A DNA stretch of 64,000 nt from Norana najaformis (taxonomy: Eukaryota > Annelida > Clitellata > Crassiclitellata > Hormogastridae): positions 9,409,720 through 9,473,719 of the forward strand of contig OZ029927.1 in NCBI GenBank assembly GCA_964023275.1, written 5' to 3'. The notes under the pieces were generated by a model, which was given only the letters and a program-made list of their open reading frames with translations, did not search any database and was not told where the DNA came from. Of this stretch, positions 1 through 11,380 are shown one piece after another. Position 1 is the first letter of the stretch; each line of letters opens with the position of its first letter. A program made the position numbers and the translations under genes.

Positions 1-782
1 AGACGCCACTCATCTGGGCTGTAATCCGACAGACCAATTTTCTTCAATAAGTTGCTGATGTCATTACAGAATACTAGGTTGTTGTCTTCGGTAAAGAATG
101 GCAGCAAATCCTTTTCTCTGTTTCTATAAATTGTAATTTTCGTTCCAGGCTGAAGTGCATTCTTTTCCTTTAGTCTGGACGCAAGCAATTCAGAGGACTC
201 TTTGGAAAGATTTAAGTCCCTGATCAGATCACTCAACTCTTTTTGGTCAAAACGTTCACTGTGTGAAGTTGATTGGAAATCACTGTCACTGCCCCCACTT
301 TCTTCACTTTCGTCATCTTGTCCGATATTGGACATGCAAGTGTCATCGTCTGAGAGCTGAGGTAGTTCGCGAAAAGGTGGAACTGGTACAATATCCGAAT
401 GCGGAACAGGTCTCCTGGCTGAAGGTATATCAGGGTAAGACAACTTGTGACGATTATTTCGATTGATGCCTATGATATTAACCATACAAAAGTAACAGTC
501 GTCGAAGTGGTTTATCTGTTCCCTCCAAACCATCGGTACACCAAATTTCAGGCAGCTTCTCTTTCCAATTGTCCAGTGGCGCAATTGTTCAATACAAGTT
601 TTGCATACTGTATGAGGAGCCCATTGCTTATCTTGATCTCCAAGTTTGACACCAAAACAACCTACATATGCTCTTTTTACAAACTCAGAAATCGGTTTCC
701 TGTTTGCTTTTAGTGTGTATTCCCCACAAATGTAGCAGAATATGTCTGGATGGTTAATGCAGCTCCGTCTGGAAGTAGCCAT
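1..782 (-). CDS. Partial CDS, conserved cysteine-pair protein of a transposon-associated family (C-terminus off the left edge)
   Basis: Reading the minus strand from the ATG at 782-780 gives 260 codons without a stop to base 1, so the gene continues outside the window. Visible features are a CYIC pair (C16, C19), a second pair CKTC (C60, C63), the segment FGVPMVWRE (80-88) and HFDDCYFC (92-99), which look like paired zinc ligands. An acidic, Ser/Asp-rich linker follows (about 142-168). After it comes a segment with LIRDLNLSKESSELLASRLK (about 183-202), then PGTKITIYRNRE and PDEWR at the edge. I recognise this layout from many uncharacterised invertebrate proteins that occur in multiple genomic copies, usually taken as mobile-element derived; biochemical function is unknown. 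An open frame argues for a young or functional copy. Plus-strand reading frames over the same bases are shadows. Confidence 0.8.
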   Translation of the reverse strand, partial: MATSRRSCINHPDIFCYICGEYTLKANRKPISEFVKRAYVGCFGVKLGDQDKQWAPHTVCKTCIEQLRHWTIGKRSCLKFGVPMVWREQINHFDDCYFCMVNIIGINRNNRHKLSYPDIPSARRPVPHSDIVPVPPFRELPQLSDDDTCMSNIGQDDESEESGGSDSDFQSTSHSERFDQKELSDLIRDLNLSKESSELLASRLKEKNALQPGTKITIYRNREKDLLPFFTEDNNLVFCNDISNLLKKIGLSDYSPDEWR

Positions 783-1385
783 AACCTTAAGGATGTTCGC
801 ATCTGAGGAATTAAATGACTAACCTAAAAAATAGTAAGAACATGTAGTTATTTAATGCTCACATTCACAGATTGTTCTTGCGACCAACTCTTAATATGCC
901 CTAAGACGACTGCGGCTGCTCTAGCTTTCAGGAGGCGGTTTATATAGGCTATAAATGCTGACTTCAGCATAATCTATTTACATAGTTCGAAACCATGAAA
1001 CGCTGTATAAGCACAAATAAATTCTAAACGAGGCCATGAATTTAGTGCTGAGTAAGCTGTAGGCTACGGAATAGTTATTTCGTTGAATCAGCAATATCTC
1101 AGCACGCGGCAAGATATGCTGATTTTACATTATAAGGATGTAGGCATTATATGAATCAGCAAGAATTATAATTAGCCATAAATAAAGCTTATTATGACAT
1201 TTTAGTTTTGCCAAAGACATCGTTTAAAGAGTGGACTGGGTTTTCTTTACAAAATCGACGATATCTCAGAAACTAGACCTGATGCACTCAATCCAATGAC
1301 ATTTTCTGAATCAGCGCCCAAAATTACCCCAAGAACAGGTCTAAAACCGAAGGCAACAAGAAAAAAAATTTTTTCTGTTGCCCAG
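783..1385. other. Upstream flank of the minus-strand gene, no gene seen
   Basis: AT-rich single-copy-looking sequence containing the TATA-like octamer. I see no open frame of substance, repeat or RNA signature. Confidence 0.4.
939..946 (-). promoter_or_regulatory. TATA-like box upstream of the cysteine-pair gene
   Basis: On the minus strand the sequence reads TATATAAA followed by CCGCC, about 155 bases upstream of the ATG at 782. A start site some 30 bases downstream (near 910) would give a 5' UTR of about 125 bases. Position is the only support, because AT-rich octamers are common in this window. Confidence 0.25.
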
Positions 1386-1387
1386 TG

Positions 1388-1630
1388 TAATTAATTAATT
1401 AATTAATTAATTAATTAATTAATTAATTAATTAATTAATTAATTAATTAATTAATTCATTCATTCATTCATTCATTCATTCATTCAGGCATTCAGGCATT
1501 CATTCATTCAGGCATTCGTTTATTCATTCGTTAATTTTTTATTTATTTATTTATTCATTTGTTTGTTCGTTTATTAATTTATTGATTCATTGGTTCGTTC
1601 ATTCATTAATTCGTTCGTTCGTTCATTGCT
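1388..1630. repeat. (TTAA)n followed by (CATT)n microsatellite
   Basis: About 65 bp of pure TTAA units pass directly into CATT units. These degrade to TTCG/TTCA variants toward 1625. Confidence 0.9.
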
Positions 1631-2820
1631 CCAAACAATATGTTGTAATATACAAAATGTGCCTGTCAAGGAAAACGCAGACCGAGAATGGACCAAGATC
1701 TCCATCTATAGAGTTGTCTGCCAACGAAATACAAGTCTTTCAATGACGAATGAATAACATATCAGCCCCGAAATTTGATTTCTCAAATCTTGGTCGATGG
1801 GTCGAAAATTTAAAAGTTGAATGACATTAAGTTCAAAAGTGAAGGGCAAGGAGTATGGAGGCTTAATAAGCTACCCCGGGGTGCTATCTGCCTTTGCGTT
1901 AATGTTGTTAAAGTTCATTAAGAACAGCAAGTTCGGCTCTAAGCAAATAATGCTCAGGTAACTGAAACAGTCATCGCTGGCAGTCTCACGCACACACGCA
2001 GAGCCCATCAGACAATGAATTCCCGTTCATATAGTATGTCTCAACATGCTAAGCAAATCTATCTCTTGTAATTTTAAACATCTACAGAATAATAGATTAG
2101 GATGACAGCAAACCCAGACAAGGTGTCCCGAATGACTCTCATATGTCTGAACTCATAGAAACTCAACCTACAGATGACATTTACATGGTCAGATGATTCC
2201 ATACAAATATTCAGTTACAAAAAAACATTTACAACTAAGGATGGTTATCAAGTCACTACATAAATCTTACTATGCAACTTCAAAAGTAGATTTATCTATA
2301 GATTAATTAATTAACACATGTATTTTTACAACTATGTAGGGTTATGAAGTCAGTACATAGGTCTTCCTATACAACTTCAAAAGTAGGTTTAACTCATTAA
2401 TTCACACACGTCTATTTCTAGGTGTTTTGCAGTTTTTGATTACAAATATTAATTTCTTCCCATAATGAATTAGGAGTGCACTGCGTTCACCTGTTCTTAA
2501 GATCTGTCTAATGCCATGTTTACCTTAAGATGTATAACCCGACTAAATGCGATCCCCCACGATGTTACGACACCGAATGTTTTCACAATCCGGTGCTAAT
2601 CAATACATGTATAGGCTTAGAACCGACGCTGCGGTAGGTCTAGGCCCAGTTGTTCAACGAAGGCCTACAGACGCCTAAGTGAATACTTGCGCGGAAGGCT
2701 ATTTTTCATCAGAATATACAAAACTGTGTGTCAGATATATTTAAATAATCGTTGTAATTTTATATGTGTATTGGATACCTGTGAGTATCTACAAGGTGTG
2801 TGTAAGTGCTAGGCATAATG
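1631..2820. other. Intergenic, no gene seen
   Basis: No coding signature. A short internal similarity is visible between about 2220-2290 and 2310-2400, both with GTAGGTT/GTAGATT, TATGAAGTCA-like and ACTTCAAAAGTAG segments, suggesting an old local duplication of about 100 bp. Confidence 0.4.
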
Positions 2821-2825
2821 TAGAT

Positions 2826-2930
2826 AAGTACAGAGAGAAAGAGACAGAGAGACAGAAAGACAGAGACTGTCAGACAGACAGAGAGACAAAGAGAGCAGGA
2901 CAAAGAGAGAAACACAGAGACCGCAATACA
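2826..2930. repeat. Purine-rich (GACAGAGA)-type low-complexity tract
   Basis: Alternating GACAGA and GAGA units. Open frames on both strands here are a by-product of the periodicity. Confidence 0.7.
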
Positions 2931-3499
2931 GGACTGTTCACACGATAGAACTATTTCTATCGAAATATGAAGTGACGTCAGTGTTAAACGTGTCAGAGTT
3001 TCCGCAAACGAGATCACGCCAATGCAAAATGTGTTAGATTAATATATCTGCATATATATATATATGTATCTTTATTAATATGCATGCAATATATATATAT
3101 ATATTATATATATACACGGATAGCATGTGATGTCATATTGATGGGGGGTAACGTCGTAGAATAAGATGGGCCGGCTTTAGTGCTATCGATCAGTGAAAAG
3201 TTCAACAGGTGCACGAATCGACATGGATACATATGCAATATTTCTACCTTTATATGCAGATATAATTATACGATATACTTCAGGCACAATTATATATTGG
3301 ATATATACAACCATGGGTGAATGAATGGATATATAAAATATGCTACGATATATATTTATATAAATGCCAGGTACATTAAATATCCCTATAATAAGCGGTC
3401 ACAACTGACAACTGACGTGAAATATTGGGTGTAATGAGGAGAATGACAATATTATTAGCCCCAGCTTACTTGTCCTTGTCGACAAGATATCGGTCTATT

Positions 3500-3890
3500 A
3501 TGCATGTATGTATGCATCTATCTACGTGTGCATGTATGTATGTATGTATGTATGCATGTATGTATGTATGCATGTATGTATGTATGCATGTATGTATGCT
3601 AGTGTGTATATTTTGTTGTATGCATGTGTGTATATATGTATGCATGCATGTATGTATGTATCCATGTATTATGTATGTGTGTTTTGTTGTATGCATGTTT
3701 GAATATTTGTATGTATGCATGCATGCATATATGTTTTGTATGTACAAATGTATGTATGTATATTTTGTTGTATGCATGTGTGAATATATGTATGTATGTA
3801 TGCATGCAGGTATGTTTGTATGTACATATGTATGGATATATGTATGCAGGCATGTATGTACAGTATGTATGTATGATTACAACATAATCA
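3500..3890. repeat. (ATGT)n/(GTAT)n microsatellite
   Basis: Long imperfect tetranucleotide run with interspersed GCATGC and TTTTGTTGTATG blocks. The block ending in TATTTTGTTGTATGCATGTG recurs, showing some higher-order structure. Confidence 0.9.
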
Positions 3891-3902
3891 TTATTCCACA
3901 GC

Positions 3903-4095
3903 ACTATCTATCTATATGTCTGTCTGTCCATCTATCTGTGTGTGTGTCTGTGTGTCAGTATATCTGCCCTTCCATCCGTCCATCCATCTATTTATGTATG
4001 CATGCATTATTGTATCTATCTATCAATCAATTTATCTATCAATCAATTTATCTATCCATCTATTTATCTGGATTTATCTATTCCTCTATATCTGG
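3903..4095. repeat. (TCTA)/(CATC) imperfect microsatellite
   Basis: CTATCTAT, CCATCCAT and CAATCAAT variants follow the ATGT array directly. Confidence 0.8.
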
Positions 4096-4237
4096 ATTAT
4101 GTTATTTGAATACCGCCTTTTGGGAATCTCTCAAAGCTTGTATTTAGATTGTTAGAAAATTTTACAGAAACACGCTATCCAGTTAGCTGAGGTATTTCAA
4201 TAAAGTCAAGCACCAAACCAGTTTCATACTATTTACA

Positions 4238-4314
4238 TATTCTCTGCATATTCTCTGTATATTCTCTGCATATTCTCTGTATATTCTCTGCATATTCTCT
4301 GTATATTCTCTGCC
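4238..4314 (+). repeat. 11-bp tandem repeat, seven copies (22-bp dimer)
   Basis: The unit TATTCTCTGYA is repeated seven times with strict alternation of GCA and GTA ends, so the true unit is a 22-bp dimer. Confidence 0.9.
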
Positions 4315-4594
4315 TCTAAAAGTCAGTAACCAACAGCAAATTTGTTTGTTTATGTATCAGTTTAAACATGATTTTACTGTCGATTATATTGGATGGTTTT
4401 TCACGTTACCTCAGAACTGCTTCGTCATTTCATCTTCAGAAAAAAAATCAAATATGTTTCGTTTGGAGAAGAATATATTGCAGTTCTCCGTTGTGATTGC
4501 TGAATCCAGTCTGTGGAATTCTTTGCCTGATGATTTAAGTTACTTACATATCAGATGCCAGTTTCATATTCATGTAAACTGTTACTCGTTAACG

Positions 4595-4730
4595 CCCGTG
4601 TCTGTCTATCTACCTGTCTGTCTCTCTATGTCTCTCTCTTTTGTCTGCCTGTCTGTCTCTCTATGTCTCTCTCTTTTGTCTGCCTGTCAGCCTGTCTCTG
4701 TCTATGTCTCTCTTTTTGTTAGTCCATTCT
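4595..4730. repeat. CTGT/CTCT pyrimidine-rich repeat
   Basis: A block of about 36 bp (TGTCTGCCTGTCTGTCTCTC...) occurs twice within a TCTG-rich tract. Confidence 0.7.
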
Positions 4731-5109
4731 AAATCATCCTTAGAAGTCGGTACAATATAACTCTTCTTTCATGGCATGCATTGCATGTAAACATGCAAAC
4801 AATTCATACAACCATTGCACACATTCGGTCGCCTCATAGAAATGCTCCGACATCTCGTTTGAATACTTCTCTGGGGAATATCTATGGCATTTATTAGGCG
4901 CCTCATATTTCTAGCGATTTCAGCAAAGAAAATTATGCACAGCGTATGTGTATATTTGTAAGCAATGGTCTCTGCTTGACGAAGCTATATACTGGACCAA
5001 TGCACGGATTGCTGTATTAAGAGAATCCTTTGAAGATGACGTGTTTTCACCTGCGCAAGGTAGGATACGAGTACAGCGGGAAGCAATCTACATACCCACA
5101 TCAGCAGCA

Positions 5110-5690
5110 GTTGCAGCAGGTGCCAGTCTTTGTGTATCTGGCTGTGTGTATCTATGTCTATGTCAAAGTACCTGTTTCTCTGTCTCTGTCACTCACTCTG
5201 GCTTTATCTGTGTGTGTGTGTGTCTTTGTATTTCTCTGTGTGTCTTTATCTCTCTCTCTCTCTGTCTATGTCTCTGTAAATGTCAATGTCTATGTAAATG
5301 ACTCTGTCTATGTATATCTGCTTCTGTCTCTGTCTTTGTTTCTCTCTCTGTGTGTCTTTGTCTGTGTGTGTCTTTGTCTCTCTCTGTGTCTTTGTCTATG
5401 TCACTGTATATATCTCTGTCTATGTATATTTGCTTCTGTCTCTGTCCCTCATTACATCTTTGTTTTTGTCACTGTCTATATGTCTGTCCTTATGTCATCC
5501 ATGTATGTCTCTGTGTTTCTATCTATGCCTCTGACTCTATCTTCACCTCTGTTACTGTTTCTGTCTTGTTCTATCTTGCATTCTTTTCATTTATATATGT
5601 ACATGTTTGTCTGTCTGTCTGTCTGTAAGTCTCACTCTGTGCTTCTCTCCGTCTCTGTCTCCTGTCTGTGTCTATCTTTCTGCCTCGCTG
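5110..5690. repeat. Long TCTG/TCTT pyrimidine-rich low-complexity tract
   Basis: About 580 bp dominated by CTGTCT, TTTGTC and TATGTCT words. Three overlapping frames stay open across it, which is compositional rather than coding. Confidence 0.8.
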
Positions 5691-6329
5691 TAAACTTAAC
5701 TCTAATAAATCTAACATATGTAGCATATCCAACATATGTAGCGCACAGAACGTGCATAATGGACAAACTTTATATATGCATCCATAACTGAATAGTACTA
5801 TCTCAATACATCTGACGTGTTGGATAAAGTATGTGAGGATATCCGCAAGCAATAATTTGAAATGACAGTGAAGCATGTATGGCTATATAATAGTGATTAC
5901 GGTTTGCATTTATATACATATCTATATGTGGGAAATTTCATATATTATGTTGCATTGAAACGTATTCTATTACTGCAATATCGTGCAATTCGTCAAAAAG
6001 CTCATTTCGGAAGACTGTTCCACTGAAATTGCTCTCAAGGTCGTGACATAGCACGAAGTAGATATCGTGTCAACATCTCACCCGATTTCATCACATACCC
6101 CACATGCTGCCTCCCTCTCTCGTACCCTGGATGCTTTTAGCCCTCTGGTCTGCATCGTGGCTCCTGTGTGGATACTTATTATGAGGAGAAATACAGATGA
6201 TGTATCATTTGCTTCTGTTCAACATATATTTGCAATCCGCATCATCTCGCATGTCGCGGGTGTTAGATCAGTTAAATGGCCATGTGTGCAGTGCTTTGAA
6301 GGGGTAGTTAAAAGGCGCTATATTATGTA

Positions 6330-6530
6330 TCTTTATACATATACACATACATGCATCTATGCATGCTTACAGGTATACATCCATGCATACATATATACAT
6401 ACATACATACATACATACATGCATACTTACATACATGCATGCATGCATACATACATACATACATACATACATGCATACTTACATACATACATAGATACAT
6501 ACAAACATACATACATACATATATACATAA
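6330..6530. repeat. (ACAT)n microsatellite
   Basis: Imperfect ACAT units with GCATGC interruptions. Confidence 0.9.
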
Positions 6531-6564
6531 ATACTTAACGAATTCTGCAATTACTTGTGAAAGC

Positions 6565-6603
6565 GAGGGAGGGTGTTGTGTACGTAAGAGATTGCATGTG
6601 TCT
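6565..6603 (+). repeat. Left arm of a 39-bp inverted repeat
   Basis: The reverse complement matches 7247-7285 with one mismatch. The arms are about 640 bp apart and surround the GGAT tract. Confidence 0.85.
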
Positions 6604-6774
6604 ATGCGACTTGTTAACGATGTCCTAACTAAGTCAGTCGCGGGTCCTGCAGCTGGGTCGTCCTCAGATGATGAGGATGCTCAGTAGCACGAGTTGTATG
6701 CGTCGCAGCCATTCATTAGCGGAGGTGCCTGGTGACGATAAGGAGGAGGATGGATGGTCACATGGAGGCGGGAG

Positions 6775-6935
6775 TACCATGAATGGATGGAAGGATAGAT
6801 GGATAGCTAGATGGATGGACGGACGGACGGATGGATGGATAGATGGATGGGTCGAGAAGAAGGAGGAGGAGATAAAGGAGGATGATTGGATGGATGTATG
6901 GATGGATGGATTGATATATGGATGGATGGATATAG
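6775..6935. repeat. (GGAT)n imperfect microsatellite
   Basis: GGATGGAT, GGACGGAC and GATAGATGGATGG runs, followed by a purine-rich GAAGAA stretch to about 7090. Confidence 0.85.
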
Positions 6936-7246
6936 AAGAGTATGTGGCAGAGAATGAGAACTAGAAGAGAATGAAGAGTATGAGGAAACAGATAAGAAGA
7001 GAACTGAAAAGAAAAAGAGGAGGGAAACGACTGAAAAGAGCAGATGAAGAAAGAAGGAGATTAGAAGGAAGAGAAGTGAAGGTGAGAACTCGAGTATCGC
7101 TTATGGACCCTTCTTGCCTTCGCAGTTGAAACCAGCGCAGGCTCTACAGAGGAGGTTAAGGTGCCCACAACTCTCAGCTCAGCCCTTGTTCCCACACTTG
7201 TTCCAAAATTCTATAGACCATTTCTTAACATGCAGCTCTAAATGGG

Positions 7247-7285
7247 AGACACGTGCAATCTCTTACGTACACAACACCCTCCCTC
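7247..7285 (-). repeat. Right arm of a 39-bp inverted repeat
   Basis: Pairs with 6565-6603. The shared core is GCAATCTCTTACGTACACAA. Confidence 0.85.
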
Positions 7286-8112
<827 letters not shown>

Positions 8113-8364
8113 TATCTCTCTCTGTTCTATTTTTCATGTTCCCATCCTCCTTCCGCTCTGTTTCTCGTTTTCCATACTCCTTCCGGCCTATTCCTTATTC
8201 CTTAGTCCTCCTTCTACTCTGCCTCTGATCATTTTCCTCAGTCGTCCAGTCACTTCTCTTCGTTCCTCTATCTGTCTTCCATTCTACGCTGCCCATTCTA
8301 TTCTAAGTGGAAGGCAAAGCCGATTGGAACAGCTTCAGGGTTTCCTTGAGTAGGCGGAACTTTC

Positions 8365-8705
8365 TCGGTCTTGGTCATTAGTGGTCAGTTTGTATCGGTC
8401 AGCAATCCGTGGTCAGTCGTCGGTATTTACTAAATCAAGGTAACTGGTCAGTATCAAACAAAATATAGCGATCAGTGGTCATTAGTCAGTGTGTAGCATT
8501 TGTGGCTAATTGCTCAGTGATCAGTATTCATTGGTTAGTGATTAGTATAAAATTAGTGGTCAGTATTTAGTGGACTTTATATATTTTAGCCATCAATACT
8601 AATCGGAGAGTTATAATGGTCAGTATCGGTGGATAAATATTCAGCGTCCGTCGTTAATGGAAATTTAGTGGTCATTATACAACGGTCAGTGGTCAGCGAA
8701 TCCTC
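8365..8705 (+). repeat. Degenerate GGTCAGT-word repeat tract
   Basis: GGTCAGT, GGTCATTAGT and GGTCAGTATT words recur every 10-25 bases for about 340 bp. No fixed period is evident, so this is probably an old minisatellite. Confidence 0.6.
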
Positions 8706-9005
8706 TTCGCGAAAGAGAAACGACTTTGAAGGCCACCGGAAGCCTCTGCGGTCACTCACAGAATGCTTCGTGAGTCGCAGACAATGCCAATATTGTCTCT
8801 ATGATGTATCGCAGACGGTGCCAATGAATAATTAACCGGGAGATGTTGTCAACAGCAAGAAACAGTTCCTCGATTCGGCTCCTGTGGTCGTTCCCATAGG
8901 GAGCGAAAAACCAACCTTTCTGCACGCGCACCTGCATACCGAAAGGTGGCAGATATTCTAGTCTACTAAGTTTAGTCCAATTTTGAGAATTAGTACGAAA
9001 GAGCC

Positions 9006-9296
9006 CATTGGAAGCAGCGACAGTCGCAGTGGAATTGCAACATTTAGATGCTCTCTGCAATTGGATGGCTGAGTAACTTCTGCGACGGAGCAGTTACATG
9101 CATTGGAAGCAACGAAAGTCACACTAAAATTGCAACATTTAGATGCTCTCTGCAATTGGATGGCTGAGTAACTTCTGCGACGGAGCAGTTACATGCATTG
9201 GAAGCAACGACATTCGCAGTGGAATTGCAACACTCATATGCTCTCTGCAACTGAATGACTGAGTAGATTCTACAACAGAGCAGTTACATGCATTGG
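9006..9296 (+). repeat. 95-bp tandem repeat, three copies
   Basis: CATTGGAAGCARCGA starts at 9006, 9101 and 9196, and CATTGG recurs at 9291, giving an exact 95-bp period. Copies 1 and 2 are near-identical over most of their length; copy 3 is more diverged. Confidence 0.95.
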
Positions 9297-9759
9297 TATG
9301 TTTGTTGATATCGTCACCGATAAGCGGATATCCTCTTAGACTCGGCTGTTGAATATCACCTCCTCTGAGACTTTTGTTAGACTTGAGGAATTAAATTCCC
9401 CATCCAATGCCTTCTGGAGTCATGCCGACTTACTCGTTTACCCGGACCAGAAGTCCTCTATTACGCGTCGGAACATAGGGGAACCTTTTCATACACGCTA
9501 CATCAATTTTCCTATTTTTATTACATTACGGTTTGTCGATCAGAATTCGATCGAAAGTATTTTGCGTCAATTTATCGAATGTAGACAAGTCGTGAACGAA
9601 ATTATCGATCGCTTTTCTTGTATTTATTGTGCGCCAACTGATTCATGTCACGAAGAAAGGGGAGAGAAACCCAGTCTGCTGAATGTTAGTCTGTGCCGGT
9701 CTATTGAATCCCGGTCTGGGGTCTAATTAGTTTAAACACGGTCTGCATGAAATCATTCC

Positions 9760-10050
9760 TTGTTGACTTCAACAGAGAGAATTTGCCGGGAAATTTACAG
9801 TTACATTTCACGTGCTGCAAATAAATTCAAGACGATAAAGACGGTGGATTGAATTAATTCTGCTTGTAGCACCAGAATAATTCGGGAAAGTCGTGACGTG
9901 ACTGCAGAAGGCCAACAGATTTAAATCTCCGTTTGTCGGTTGCAAGTGCGAAAATCAGTTGAAGGCTTCCTTAACGTTACGCGGTTGAGATTTAATCTCT
10001 CTTTAACAGCAACACAAGCGAAGAAGATAATTCATTCGAAAGGGCCGAAA
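9760..10050 (+). repeat. Upstream copy of a diverged ~280-bp duplication
   Basis: Shares an ordered series of words with 10935-11220: GGTGGATTGAA or GTGGATTGAA, TCTGCTTG or CCTGCTGG, ACCAGAATAA or AACAGAATAA, TCGGG or TCAGG, ATTTAA, CGTTT, TCGGTTGCAAGTG or TCGCTTGTAAATG, and TTTAACAGCAACACAAGC or TTTAACAGCAACTCAAGC. Both copies lie just upstream of the receptor gene. Confidence 0.7.
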
Positions 10051-10609
10051 AGATTTAATTCTTCGTTTTTCAATATTTTTAAAGACTTTGTACAACCAAG
10101 GAAAATTTCTTGTCAGCTCTAAGTCCGACTTAATTCGGTGTTGTCTGTATGCGTGAAATGCAAAGAAAATAATACTCCGTGTCTTACGGCAACTGATTTA
10201 TAATTCTGAGTTAATCGCTTGGCGGCGATGAAGACTCCTTTGGCCCGGCGGACTTCTGACGGTGGAAGCTAACCGCTCCTGCACGTGACTGGCGGGAGCG
10301 CTGAGTAGTTGACGCCAGGATTAGGCTAAAGCTAAGGCTGAAGGGTAAGCTGGGTTTGGCGGCTTAAACCACCGTAGGACTTGTTTAGACCAGCTTAATG
10401 GACTTGGCTAATCGCAGCGTTTGTAAGTGGAACTGTCATCTGAGCCAGAGGACAAGTGGCAGATTCAATGGAGTAAGTTTTCTCGAAATGGCGCTATAAA
10501 ATGTCCGATTGAAATGCTAGATTCTTCCTGGCAGAATGGTGTTTACTCAGAATGACCTGCAGCTTGCTCCCGATTGTGAAAAATATAGGAAGCAAAGCAA
10601 CAATTGACA

Positions 10610-10685
10610 GACGATTTTGATACGCTTCATTGCCGGACGATTTTGATACGCTTCATTGCCGGACGATTTTGATACGCTTCATCGA
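10610..10685 (+). repeat. 26-bp tandem repeat, three copies, inside a 25-bp direct repeat
   Basis: GACGATTTTGATACGCTTCA plus TTGCCG is repeated three times, the last copy incomplete. The flanks ATAGGAAGCAAAGCAACAAT (about 10585) and ATAGGAAGCAAAGCAACACT (about 10688) form a direct repeat around the array. Confidence 0.9.
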
Positions 10686-10934
10686 GATATAGGAAGCAAA
10701 GCAACACTTGAAAGACTCTAATCACGATTATTCCAGACACAGTCTACGTGATACGCAATTTCTCTGACTTTTGAGCCGTTTGAACAAATTTGATACGCCT
10801 ATTAAACTTAACTTTAGCCATCTCTCTTAAAGAAGCCGCGAGCCGTTCGGTTATGTTTTATCGGAACTGTTGGTACTGGTTTTCCCGTTACTGACTGCTG
10901 GATTGCTGCTGAAGTATTCCGTCACGGTTGAGTG

Positions 10935-11220
10935 AGCATCTCTTCTCCTTGCCATGTGTTGTAAACGAACTCAAGACATCAGGGACAGTGGATTGAAGTA
11001 ATCCTGCTGGTGACAACAGAATAACTCAGGTAAGACTGAAAAAGTCACTGAAAAGGTCACTGAAAAGGCCACTGAAAAAGGTCGACATATTTAATGCCGC
11101 GTTTATCGCTTGTAAATGTAAAAACAGCTGCGTCAATAATGAAGGTCTCTTTATTGTTTCGCGGCCGACAGGTTTGTTTCTTTGTTTAACAGCAACTCAA
11201 GCCGTCTCGTAAAATAAATC
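10935..11220 (+). repeat. Downstream copy of the diverged ~280-bp duplication
   Basis: Partner of 9760-10050. It carries a local AAAAGGTCACTG-type triplication at about 11038-11080 that is absent from the other copy. It ends about 160 bases before the receptor ATG, so it may lie within the promoter or 5' UTR. Confidence 0.7.
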
Positions 11221-11380
11221 AACTTCACGCACGGTTAGTTCCTACGGATGAGCAAACGCAACACCAAAACGAGCGAAAGCTGTAATCATTTTTCGCAAAT
11301 TTTGCTGCTGAAGCCTGTGCGACACGGTTGACTAAGTTACCGCAGCAGCATCAGGAAACGAGATTTGCATCATCGTTGCT

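Noticed and set aside
263-713. Plus-strand frames of 67 and 88 codons
   Set aside because: They lie opposite the conserved minus-strand cysteine-pair gene and have no motif.
3425-4155. 240-codon frame rich in Met-Tyr-Val-Cys
   Set aside because: Product of the ATGT and TCTA microsatellites, with open frames on the opposite strand as well.
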